From assembly GCF_000304335.1 (NCBI RefSeq), contig NZ_CAJF01000017.1, forward strand, positions 1-64,000: DNA of 64,000 nucleotides, in the 5' to 3' direction. The DNA is from Microbacterium yannicii PS01. GTDB taxonomy: Bacteria > Actinomycetota > Actinomycetes > Actinomycetales > Microbacteriaceae. The position numbers and the translations under genes are program-made. Under the pieces are notes generated by a model. It made no database searches, was not told the origin of the DNA, and worked only from the letters and a program-made list of their open reading frames with translations. Shown one piece after another: positions 25,907-33,673 of the stretch. Each line of letters begins with the position of its first letter. The stretch's first letter is position 1.

Positions 25907-26298
25907 GCCGCCACCGCCTTCATGGTCTTCTTGTCGTGCTCCTCGATATGGAGCACCTCCGAGTCGGAGATGACGATGTACGGGATGAAGAGCGTCAGAT
26001 CGACCTCGACCTCATGCTCGGCATCCGGAGCCGCCGCCACATCTCCCGACAGAACGGCCGAGTCGAGCGGGAACCACCACTCGTCGGTGTTCGTCGCCAG
26101 CTCGGCGAAGGTGAACTCACGGCCGTTCATGGTCCACCGGAGCGAGTCCGGGTCGGCTGGAATCCCGTCGATGGTGAGGCCGGCGCCCGCGATGCAGGAT
26201 CCGGGCAGCGCGCGGTACCAGGGGATGCGAACTTCGACCGCGGCACGTGCGCCGTCGCTCGTGAGCGTGCCCTGCTCGATGATGCGGTCCGGAATCAC
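25903..26298 (-). CDS. C-glycoside deglycosidase beta-subunit-like protein (DUF6379)
   Basis: Small all-beta protein of 131 residues. The GTG start at 26298 (VIPDRIIEQGTLTSDG) is preferred because GGAGG lies just before it and the N-terminus then aligns with its paralogues. ATG 26340 is an in-frame alternative that adds 14 residues. VRIPWYRALPG is the conserved beta motif, and VEVDLTLFIPYIVISDSEVL is the second conserved strand. Its stop overlaps the alpha gene 24788-25906, giving the order beta then alpha seen in the fusions. A promoter-like element within the end of the upstream oxidase gene could drive it separately. Confidence 0.8.
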   Translation of the reverse strand: MIPDRIIEQGTLTSDGARAAVEVRIPWYRALPGSCIAGAGLTIDGIPADPDSLRWTMNGREFTFAELATNTDEWWFPLDSAVLSGDVAAAPDAEHEVEVDLTLFIPYIVISDSEVLHIEEHDKKTMKAVAA

Positions 26299-26358
26299 CG
26301 GGACCTCCTCGTCTCTGTGGGCGGGCGATGCCGCCGACACCTTTGTCTTGATTCCTGC

Positions 26359-26387
26359 AGTCTAAAGTTCTTTTTCAACATAAGCAA
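26359..26387 (-). promoter_or_regulatory. Internal promoter at the 3' end of the GMC oxidase gene
   Basis: On the minus strand TTGCTT (26387-26382) and TAGACT (26364-26359) are separated by 17 bases. The element overlaps the last codons and stop of the oxidase gene, where eight codons become AT-rich (GCT TAT GTT GAA AAA GAA CTT), unlike the rest of the gene. The CATAAG core recurs at 32053, 32075 and 35067. Confidence 0.5.
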
Positions 26388-27927
26388 GGCCCGGGCTGGC
26401 GGTGACGGCGCGGCCGAGCTCGGCCGCGATGCGCCGAGCGCCCCGCACCGCGAGGGCGACACTCGTCAGTGTCGGATTGCATGCCGTCGCCGTCGGGATC
26501 ACGCCGTTGCCGGCGACGAAGAGGCCGGGAACGGCCCACACCTGGCTGTCGGGGTCGCAGACGCTCTCGCCGTCATCGGCCCCACCCATGCGTGTCGTGC
26601 CCTGGTAGTGAAGCGAGGCTCCGAGCGGCATCGTGAACGGACGCGGGTCCAGCGGGTCTCCGACGGCCGTCCCCATGCGCACGATCTCCTCGCGGCCACG
26701 CGCCAGCACGGCCTGATCCGTATCGGTCAGGCGGTAGTGGATGCGGATCGCCGGCATCCCGTACGCGTCCGTGGCGACATCGTCGAACGCGACCCGGTCG
26801 TCTCGCCGAAGGTCCTTGGCGCAGAAGAGCCCCAGCCCCACGATCGATCCGGGCTGGACCGGATCATCGACCGCGAGCGGCACCGGCGACGCGTCCAGCT
26901 GCATGACCTGGCCGTGGAACGGCACGTCGTCGGTGAAGGGCACCCAGCTGACACCGCTGTACTCGGCGAGAGTGCCGTCAGCCGGCACGTCGGTGTCGAG
27001 CGGCGGCACGTCGCGGAGCCGCACCGCGAAGACGATCTGCGCCTGGTCGTTGAGATAGCGACCGAGGGCGGGTGGGCGGATGCCGGAAGCCCACAGCAGC
27101 TGCGGAGTGCGCAGCGCGTCGCCGGCAGCAACGACGAATCGCGCCCGGACGATATGGGTGCCGCCGGAGCGCAGATCCCGTACCTCCACCCCGGATGCCT
27201 GCCCGTCCTCGAGCAGCACGCGAGTGACGAGGGACTCGTCGTGCAGGGTGAAATTCGCGTTTGCACGCGTCGCCTCCCCCAGCACCACATCGGACCCCGA
27301 CCAGACGAGCCGTCCATCCCCGCGCCGGTGCACCGCGAGCGGCATCCGCTGGACGCGGGTCGCGTCGATGCGTCCCTCATCGACGGCTCTTGCCAGCCGG
27401 TCACGCACCAGATCGCCGAACGGCGAGCCGTCGAAGGCATGGGTGGTGACGCCGAGCAGTCGCTCGGCCTCGTCGAGCAGCTCGTCCAGGTCGGGAAGGA
27501 ACGCGATGCGCTCACTGCCGCCGGGCCGCGGGCAGGCCGCCGTCCAGTGCGCGGCCATGCCGCCGACGTTGCTCGACATCGCCGCGACGGGCAGACCGTC
27601 CTCGCCCGGCTGCTGGTATCCCTCTTCGAGGAGGAACGTACCGGCCCGGGCCAGGCGCTGACCGCTCTTGACGGCTCCCGGGTTGCTGACGGTTTCAGCT
27701 GACGCTGCGGGTCCCTGCGAGGCGTGCTGGGCGGCGGCGCGTCGCGCCGGATCCTCGATGTTCTTGACGTGGGCTCCCGGCGGGTCCGAGACGGTCGGGC
27801 CGACCTCGAACATCGCGACGACGGCATCCGGCGCCCGCTCGCTGAGGATGCGCGCGTAGGCCGCTCCGGTCGGACCGCTCCCGACGATGACGACATCGAC
27901 GTCGTCCGGGAAAGATCTCTCGGTCAT
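26362..27927 (-). CDS. GMC/pyranose-oxidase-like FAD oxidoreductase (candidate C-glycoside 3-oxidase)
   Basis: Flavoprotein of 521 residues. FAD site VIVGSGPTGAAYA at residues 13-25; SSNVGGMAAHWTAACP near 118-133 corresponds to the flavin-linking region of pyranose 2-oxidases, with H127 as the candidate histidine. Catalytic-type His and Asn are seen in GASLHYQGTTRMGG and TACNPTLTSVALA. It is read directly before two CGD-type alpha/beta pairs and overlaps the isomerase gene upstream, the context of CarA-type C-glycoside 3-oxidases. Its product, a 3-keto C-glycoside, would be the substrate of the genes that follow. It is clearly related to, but distinct from, the oxidase at 6645-8240. Confidence 0.85.
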   Translation of the reverse strand: MTERSFPDDVDVVIVGSGPTGAAYARILSERAPDAVVAMFEVGPTVSDPPGAHVKNIEDPARRAAAQHASQGPAASAETVSNPGAVKSGQRLARAGTFLLEEGYQQPGEDGLPVAAMSSNVGGMAAHWTAACPRPGGSERIAFLPDLDELLDEAERLLGVTTHAFDGSPFGDLVRDRLARAVDEGRIDATRVQRMPLAVHRRGDGRLVWSGSDVVLGEATRANANFTLHDESLVTRVLLEDGQASGVEVRDLRSGGTHIVRARFVVAAGDALRTPQLLWASGIRPPALGRYLNDQAQIVFAVRLRDVPPLDTDVPADGTLAEYSGVSWVPFTDDVPFHGQVMQLDASPVPLAVDDPVQPGSIVGLGLFCAKDLRRDDRVAFDDVATDAYGMPAIRIHYRLTDTDQAVLARGREEIVRMGTAVGDPLDPRPFTMPLGASLHYQGTTRMGGADDGESVCDPDSQVWAVPGLFVAGNGVIPTATACNPTLTSVALAVRGARRIAAELGRAVTASPGLAYVEKEL

Positions 27928-28718
27928 GCCGTCGCCGCCAGCTCGACGATCCGCTTCACCGACTCCGCCGACGCGGTCTGCGGGTAGTACTCGAGCCCGA
28001 TCGGGCCGTCGTAGCCCGACGCGCGCAGGTCGCCCAGCCGGGCCGGCCAGTCGATCGTCCCCGTACCCGGTTCGCCGCGCCCGGGAGCATCAGCGAGCTG
28101 GACGTAGCGGATGAGGTCACCGGCGTTCGCCAGCTCGGCCGCGACATCCTCGCCCTCGACGGTGGAGTGGTAGAGGTCGTAGAGCACCCCGAAGAACGGC
28201 GAGTCGACACCGCGTGCGACGTAGACCGCCTCGCTCGTGCGATCCAGGAGCGAGCCGGGGTGGTCGACCCGCACGTTGACGGGCTCGAGGACGAGCGTGA
28301 TGCCCGACCCCGCGATCTGGGCGTCGGCCTTCTGGTAGATCTCGATGAGCTTGTCGAGCTGCACCTGTCGCTTCCACCCGCCGAAACCGGTCCCGCTTCC
28401 GACGACGATCCGGGGCGTGCCGAGCAGGTGAGCGATCTCGACGCCCTCATCGAGCTTGCGGTAGAACTCCGAGTGGTCCCACGGCGGGATCATGAACTGC
28501 GTCCGCGGCTCGGAGAGCTGGGCCGTCAGCTGCGTGCCGGTCTCTTCCAGCGCCGCTTTCAGCGCGGGCAGGTCCTTGGGCGTGGCAGGGGCGTCGGCGC
28601 CGGTCGGTCCCCACATCTCGACGGCGGTGAATCCGGATGCCGCCGCCGCACGCACGCGGTCGTGATAGTCGCCGGCCTCGGTGTAGAGGAGTTCGATGTT
28701 CGGGGCGAGCTGGTACAT
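27924..28718 (-). CDS. Hydroxypyruvate isomerase (Hyi)-like TIM-barrel protein
   Basis: Sugar or keto-acid isomerase of 264 residues, start MYQLAPNIELLYTEAGDYHD at 28718. Hyi-family signatures are present in order: FTAVEMWGP near residue 34, TLVLEPVNVRVDHPG with a metal-binding glutamate, VLYDLYHSTVEGED, the loop QLADAPGRGEPGTGTID near 213, and GLEYYPQ near the end. It overlaps the oxidase gene by 4 bp and follows the ABC permeases by 68 bp. In this operon it probably rearranges the keto-sugar released from the glycoside rather than hydroxypyruvate itself. It is not a CGD alpha subunit: it lacks the HVHAKF motif. Confidence 0.82.
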   Translation of the reverse strand: MYQLAPNIELLYTEAGDYHDRVRAAAASGFTAVEMWGPTGADAPATPKDLPALKAALEETGTQLTAQLSEPRTQFMIPPWDHSEFYRKLDEGVEIAHLLGTPRIVVGSGTGFGGWKRQVQLDKLIEIYQKADAQIAGSGITLVLEPVNVRVDHPGSLLDRTSEAVYVARGVDSPFFGVLYDLYHSTVEGEDVAAELANAGDLIRYVQLADAPGRGEPGTGTIDWPARLGDLRASGYDGPIGLEYYPQTASAESVKRIVELAATA

Positions 28719-28786
28719 GGTGTCCTTCGGAATCGGGGTTGGTGAGCAGCGCCCGGAGCGAGATCCGGGCGTACACGTCGGGTAGG

Positions 28787-29623
28787 TCAGCCCTTGAGGC
28801 CGCCGGCGAAACCCTGGATGAAGCGCTTCTGCGCGAAGAGGTAGAAGGCGAGGATCGGGATCATGGAGACGATGACGATGGCGAAGATCTTGTTCCACGA
28901 GGAGACGAGCGAGCCGATGTAGTAGTACATCGCCACGGGAAGCGTCTGGTTCTCGGATCCGCCCAGGAAGATCAGGGAGGTGAAGAAGTCGTTCCAGACG
29001 ATCAGGCCCGCGAGGATCGCCACCGTGCCCGTCGCGGGCGACATCAGCGGAAGCACGATGCGGAAGAAGATCTGCGTCCGCGAGGCGCCGTCGATCGTCG
29101 CCGCCTCTTCGTACTCGGTGCCCAGGCTCCGGAAGAAGCCCGCGTAGAGGAAGATCGAGAGCGGCAGGAGCATCCCGGTGTACAGGATGACCATGCCCCA
29201 GATCGAGCCGGTCAGTCCGATGGTCCGCGCCCCGATGTACAGCGGGACGGTGCCCAGCTGCGTCGGCAGCACGATGGCGATCAGGAACAGGTAGAACACC
29301 GCTCGGCTCCAGCGCCGCGTGCTGCGTGCGATCACGTATCCCGTGAGCGCACCCAGCAGCACGAGCCCGAGAATGCTTCCGGCGGTGATGATGACGCTGT
29401 TGAGCAGACCCTGAAGCACGTTCGAGTTGCCCTGCGCCGTCAGCACCTCCAGGAAGTTGCTGAAGTCGATACCTGTGGGCGGTGCCAGGTTCGAGGTCGT
29501 GATCACCTCCTCGTCTGACTTCAGCGCCGTGGTCACGAGGAAGTAGAACGGCGCGAGGAAGAGGATGGCGAGCACCCAGAAGAGGATCTCGCGAAGACCG
29601 GTGAGTCTGGTGTAGCGGAACAT
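28787..29623 (-). CDS. Carbohydrate ABC transporter permease (CUT1, MalG-like)
   Basis: Inner-membrane permease of 278 residues for sugar uptake, with about six hydrophobic segments. The EAA loop that contacts the ATPase is EEAATIDGASRTQIFFRIVL near residue 173, followed by LPLMSPATGTVAILAGLIVWNDF. It starts one base after the stop of the MalF-like partner. No ATPase gene is present in the operon, as is common in actinobacteria that share one MsiK-type ATPase. Transport of a C- or O-glycoside or of a released sugar would fit the downstream enzymes. Confidence 0.92.
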   Translation of the reverse strand: MFRYTRLTGLREILFWVLAILFLAPFYFLVTTALKSDEEVITTSNLAPPTGIDFSNFLEVLTAQGNSNVLQGLLNSVIITAGSILGLVLLGALTGYVIARSTRRWSRAVFYLFLIAIVLPTQLGTVPLYIGARTIGLTGSIWGMVILYTGMLLPLSIFLYAGFFRSLGTEYEEAATIDGASRTQIFFRIVLPLMSPATGTVAILAGLIVWNDFFTSLIFLGGSENQTLPVAMYYYIGSLVSSWNKIFAIVIVSMIPILAFYLFAQKRFIQGFAGGLKG

Positions 29624-29624
29624 G

Positions 29625-30584
29625 TCAAGCCTCCTCAGGGCGACCGCTGGTCACTCGCTGCTGTATGACGGCGAACACGAGGATGATCACGGTCAGCAGG
29701 AGCGCGAGAGCCGCGCCGTAGCCGAAGTTTCCGAGCGCGAACGACTCCTTGTACACCTGGGTCGCGAGCGTCTCGGTGACACCGGCGGGGCCACCGCCGG
29801 TGAGTGCCATGATCTGATCGAAGACCCGCAGCCCGTTGACGAGCCCGAGTGTCGTCGCGATCGCCACGGCGGGGCGGATGGAAGGCAGGGTGACATGCCA
29901 GAAGCGCTGCCAGAGGTTGGCGCCGTCGATCGCGGCAGCCTCCTCGATCTCGACCGGCACGGCCGCGAGGCCGGCCATGTAGATCACCATGGCGAATCCG
30001 ATGTTCTGCCACACGATCACGACGAGCACCGTCCAGATCGCCCACGTGGGGTCGGCGACCCATGCCTTCGCGAACTCGCCGAGCCCCATCCCCCGCAGGA
30101 TCACGTTGATCGGGCCGTTGAAGTCGAAGATGAACTTCCACACGTACGACACGGCCAGGGGGCTCAGGACCACCGGCATGAAGAAGAGCACGCGAAGTGC
30201 GTAGCGGGTCTTCAGACCGCGATTGAGCCCCAGCGCGATGGCGAGCCCGGCGATGTTGCTGAGGATCACGGACGCGAACGCCAGGAAGAGCGTGTTCGTG
30301 AGGGCGCCGATCTGCGTCGGATCGTTGAAGATCGCGATGAAGTTGTCGAGGCCGATCCAGCGGAAGTCGCCGATCCCCGACCAGTCGGTGAAGGCGTAGA
30401 AGCCGCCGATCGAGGTGGCCACGTAGTGGATGGCGAGGACCATGAGGATGCCGGGCAGCGCCCACCACCAGTAGCCGAACTTCAGCAGGCCCGGCCGGCG
30501 CGGTGCGACGTCCCGCCGACGACCTCTGCGGTCGCGCTTGGGTACGATCAGCGCCTCGGTCTCGGAGTTCAAGGTGGCGGTCAT
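29625..30584 (-). CDS. Carbohydrate ABC transporter permease (CUT1, MalF-like)
   Basis: Partner permease of 319 residues. The start is the ATG at 30584 (MTATLNSETEALIVPKRDRR) after CGAGGAA; an earlier ATG at 30614 lacks a ribosome site. After a basic cytoplasmic head, about six membrane segments are seen, and the EAA loop is EEAAAIDGANLWQRFWHVTL near residue 216. It lies 76 bp after the binding-protein gene and one base before the MalG-like gene. Family and role are clear; the substrate is inferred only from neighbours. Confidence 0.92.
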   Translation of the reverse strand: MTATLNSETEALIVPKRDRRGRRRDVAPRRPGLLKFGYWWWALPGILMVLAIHYVATSIGGFYAFTDWSGIGDFRWIGLDNFIAIFNDPTQIGALTNTLFLAFASVILSNIAGLAIALGLNRGLKTRYALRVLFFMPVVLSPLAVSYVWKFIFDFNGPINVILRGMGLGEFAKAWVADPTWAIWTVLVVIVWQNIGFAMVIYMAGLAAVPVEIEEAAAIDGANLWQRFWHVTLPSIRPAVAIATTLGLVNGLRVFDQIMALTGGGPAGVTETLATQVYKESFALGNFGYGAALALLLTVIILVFAVIQQRVTSGRPEEA

Positions 30585-30660
30585 GATTCCTCGTCTTCGT
30601 ACGTCGTCGTGCAAAGGCCGGGCGGCCGCCCGGAGCTTTCCTCCGGGCGGCCGGTTTCGG

Positions 30661-31962
30661 TCACTCGCCCCAGGCTGCGTCCATGTCCTGCAGCACCTGG
30701 TCGATCGTCTTCTGCCCGGTCAGCAGACCCTGCACACCCACCTGCAGCGCTTCGTAGACCGAGGGGTTCGGCCAGATGTTGTTCGGCAGGGGCGCGTAGG
30801 CACCGTCGGCGAGCAGGTCCACCACCGGCGAATAGATCGTGTCGCTCAGGTCGAGCTCCTCGTACGAGGAGACGGGAAGCAGACCCGACGCCTCGTAGTA
30901 GATCTCCTGGGCCTCAGAGGTGGCGAGCCACTCCACGAATTCGGCGGCAGCGTCCTTCTTCTCCGACGCGGCGTTGATGGAGATCGTGTAGTTGGAGCTC
31001 GCGATGATGTACGGGGTTCCCCCATCCGCTGCGGGGAACGGCTGGACCTTGAAGTCGGCCTCCGGCGGAGCGGCGGTCGCGATCTCCACCGCCGAGCCCG
31101 ACGGGATGAAGCTGCCGACCGAGAGGCCCTGCGCCAGACCGTTCGTAATGGCGTCGAAGCCGGCACCCTCTGCGCCCGCCTGGAAGCAGCCGCCCTCATT
31201 CAGGTCGATGACCGTCTGCAGGGTGTCGGCCCATCCCTCGCTCTCCGCGAAGGTGGTGTCACCGGCTGCCCGCTGCTCGTTCCAGTCCGGCGTCTCGCCG
31301 TACACCCGAGTGGCGGCGATGCCCTGCGCCGTGAGGCCGGCGTTCGGTCCGGCGGCCCCGGCGAGGGCAAGCAGCGACTTGCCGTCGGCGGCGAGCGCCG
31401 AGCATGCGTCGTAGAGCGCGGCCTCGTCGGCGGGCCACTCGTCGAGTCCGTTCATGGCGGCGGTGCCCATACTGGCGACGACACCGGCGATCGTGAAGTC
31501 CATGGGCTGGCCGTAGACGTCGCCGTCGATCTCGAAGATGGTCTCGCTGCCGGCGGGGACCAGCGACGCGGCGGTGTCGCCGAGCGGCTCGAGGAAGCCG
31601 GCCTCGGCGAGGGGGATGATGCCGCGGGCGTCGCCCGATCCCGGGGTCGTCTGCACGACATCGGCAGCATTGCCGGCCTGGAACTGCGTGCGGATGGTCT
31701 CGCCGTACTTGTCGTTCGGCGTCGGGTTCGTCGTGATGGTGACGTCGGGGTTGGCCTCCATGTACGCGTTCGCGAGCGTCTCGTACGGAGACTCGAGGTT
31801 GTTCGACGTCGCGAACGTGAAGGAGAACTCGGCAGAACCGGAGTCGCCTGACTCGCCGGACTCGCCGCCAGAACCTGAGCAGCCGGCAAGGAGGAGAGCT
31901 CCGAGCACGGGGATGGCGACGATCGCTCCCCGGCGACGGGCCGAGGGACTGTGCTGTGTCAT
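30661..31962 (-). CDS. Sugar ABC transporter substrate-binding lipoprotein (SBP_bac_1 family)
   Basis: Lipid-anchored sugar receptor of 433 residues, start MTQHSPSARRRGAIVAIPVL at 31962 with GAAAGG upstream. The lipobox is LLAGC with the modified Cys at residue 28, followed by a Gly/Ser/Glu linker. The mature protein has the group-1 features NNLESPYETLANAYMEANPD near the N-terminus and AAAEFVEWLATSEAQEIYYE near residue 365. It is the first gene of an operon running through both permeases, the isomerase, the GMC oxidase and two CGD-type pairs. Two palindromic sites lie about 100 bp upstream. Confidence 0.92.
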   Translation of the reverse strand: MTQHSPSARRRGAIVAIPVLGALLLAGCSGSGGESGESGDSGSAEFSFTFATSNNLESPYETLANAYMEANPDVTITTNPTPNDKYGETIRTQFQAGNAADVVQTTPGSGDARGIIPLAEAGFLEPLGDTAASLVPAGSETIFEIDGDVYGQPMDFTIAGVVASMGTAAMNGLDEWPADEAALYDACSALAADGKSLLALAGAAGPNAGLTAQGIAATRVYGETPDWNEQRAAGDTTFAESEGWADTLQTVIDLNEGGCFQAGAEGAGFDAITNGLAQGLSVGSFIPSGSAVEIATAAPPEADFKVQPFPAADGGTPYIIASSNYTISINAASEKKDAAAEFVEWLATSEAQEIYYEASGLLPVSSYEELDLSDTIYSPVVDLLADGAYAPLPNNIWPNPSVYEALQVGVQGLLTGQKTIDQVLQDMDAAWGE

Positions 31963-32048
31963 GTCCAGCCTTTCTGACTTCGTTGTCGGCGGCTCGATCG
32001 TTCGAGCGCCTGTGCTGTTCCACCAGTATCGCCGGGATGTGCCAGAAA

Positions 32049-32085
32049 CGCACATAAGTAATGCGGATATGCGGCATAAGCCGCA
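32049..32085. promoter_or_regulatory. Two adjacent palindromes with CATAAG cores (operator candidate)
   Basis: In the 201-bp gap 31963-32163, CGCA...TGCG surrounds CATAAG at 32049-32065. The perfect palindrome TGCGGC-ATAA-GCCGCA lies at 32070-32085. The two CATAAG cores are 22 bases apart, two helical turns. The sites stand upstream of the binding-protein gene. A GATACT box (minus strand, near 32026) could be the -10, but its -35 is weak. Confidence 0.5.
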
Positions 32086-32163
32086 CCGGCACGGTCACTC
32101 CAACGCTCGGACATGACGATCGCCGCCGAGGGGGAGGCCCATCGGCGGCGATCGTCGGCTTCG

Positions 32164-33639
32164 TCAGGCCGGAGAGGCGGCCCGCATGGAGGAGCGGATC
32201 AGGTCGTGCTGTCTGCGGACCAGCACGAGCGGGTCCACCTCGCCGAGCTCGGCGAAGGCGTGACCTTCCCACTCGCTCGACCAGTAGCCGCGATACCCGC
32301 CCTCCACGAAGACGCGCACGTGCGCCGGATAGTCGATCGCCGGCTCCTGACCGCCCTCGTCGATGTCGTAGAACTTCGCGTGCACGTGCAGGATCTGGGG
32401 CATGATCTCGGCCCATTCGTGCGGGTCGACGTGACCGTGCATGTTGAAGGCGAGGTGTGCGAAGGATCCCAGCCTGCCGGGATCGAAGTCGCGGCTCACC
32501 AGATAGGCGATGAACTCCTCCTGGCGCTCGCGCATCGAGGCGTCGGTGGCCCAGATCGCCTGCAGTCGCTCCAGCGCCTCGTCATCGAGTCCCGCCCGGC
32601 GCACCGCCCGCAGAAGGGTCGGCGACATCGCGCGCATGGTCGACGAGAAGTCGGCGACGAAGCCCAGCAGCGGTGAGTCCAGCTCGGCGTAGGTCTCGCG
32701 GACGCGCAGGATCGGATCCGCGTTCGGTCCCATGGGCGCGTGGATCTCGTAAGCCAGCTTCAGCTCGAGGCGCTCGGCGACCGGGAGGAGCCGGCGCAGC
32801 AGCTCCGGGCGGGCGCTCTGGATGCGAACGAGCGGGAACCCGAGCTTCTGAGCGCCGCGAAGCATCAGCTCGCTGAACTCGAACTCCTCGTCGGGTGTCA
32901 TGTCGCGGTCCCGGCGACGGCCCATGTCGAGATTGGCCCCGAACGAGCTGGCGTCGAATCCGTGCCGGTCGAACGCCGCACGCCATGACCGGACGAACGC
33001 GTCCGAGACGACCGGGTACGTCGGCACCATCTGCGAGGCCACGATCTCGATGCCGGGCCCGATGCCCAGCTGCGCCACCCGGTCGAGCAGCCCGTCGAAG
33101 TCGAACCACCTGGCCCGGAATTCCGCACTCGCCGAATAGAGCGTCAGCCCGAGCCGGAACGGGTCCGCCTCCGTCGCCGGCGGCGGGGCGGTGACGTCGC
33201 TCACGAGCGCCGGGGGCGCGGCATCCTGATCCGTCGCCGTCAGGGTGAGCGTCTGCCGCACCACGTTCGGGACGTAGAGTCCCGGACCACCGTCGCGCCC
33301 GGGGGCGATCTGCATGTACGGGAGGCGCATCTCGCCGAGGATCGCGACCTCGTGCGTCTCACCCAGGGTGATCGGCCGGTCGCGCCGGACGATCAGCAGC
33401 GGATGCTCCTGCAGGTACCAGAGCGTCTCGCTCTGCTGCGCGAGGTCGTGGATCGCATAGCGGGTTCCGCCCAGTTCGAAGGCGAGGTCGCTCTCTTCGA
33501 CGTCCTCGCCGTCGATCGTCAGACGCAGTGCGCCGACCGACGAGAGCCAGAGGCTGCGATACCAGGGAAGGGTGAGCGACAGTGCGAGACCCTCGGGGTG
33601 CCGGCGCAGGCTGTCCTCGGCGAGCAGGCCATTGGGCAT
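32164..33639 (-). CDS. Single-chain C-glycoside deglycosidase-like fusion (beta domain followed by alpha domain)
   Basis: A 491-residue protein joining the two CGD subunits. Residues 1-135 are the beta (DUF6379-like) domain, with LPWYRSLWLSSV near 24 and MRLPYMQIAPGRDGGPGLY near 104. Residues 136-160 form an Ala/Pro-rich linker. Residues 161-491 are the TIM-barrel alpha domain. Candidate metal ligands are E298 (AYEIHAP), D330 (FVADFSS), H418/H420 (LHVHAKFYDI) and E456 (WSSEWEGH). Both halves closely resemble the separate pair at 23288-24762. The reaction expected is beta-elimination-type C-C cleavage of a 3-keto C-glycoside, assembled from one chain. It is read 34 bp after a second fusion. 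Activity is inferred. Confidence 0.8.
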   Translation of the reverse strand: MPNGLLAEDSLRRHPEGLALSLTLPWYRSLWLSSVGALRLTIDGEDVEESDLAFELGGTRYAIHDLAQQSETLWYLQEHPLLIVRRDRPITLGETHEVAILGEMRLPYMQIAPGRDGGPGLYVPNVVRQTLTLTATDQDAAPPALVSDVTAPPPATEADPFRLGLTLYSASAEFRARWFDFDGLLDRVAQLGIGPGIEIVASQMVPTYPVVSDAFVRSWRAAFDRHGFDASSFGANLDMGRRRDRDMTPDEEFEFSELMLRGAQKLGFPLVRIQSARPELLRRLLPVAERLELKLAYEIHAPMGPNADPILRVRETYAELDSPLLGFVADFSSTMRAMSPTLLRAVRRAGLDDEALERLQAIWATDASMRERQEEFIAYLVSRDFDPGRLGSFAHLAFNMHGHVDPHEWAEIMPQILHVHAKFYDIDEGGQEPAIDYPAHVRVFVEGGYRGYWSSEWEGHAFAELGEVDPLVLVRRQHDLIRSSMRAASPA

Positions 33640-33673
33640 GATGCGTTTCCTTTCGTCGATCGGATGCCGCGAG

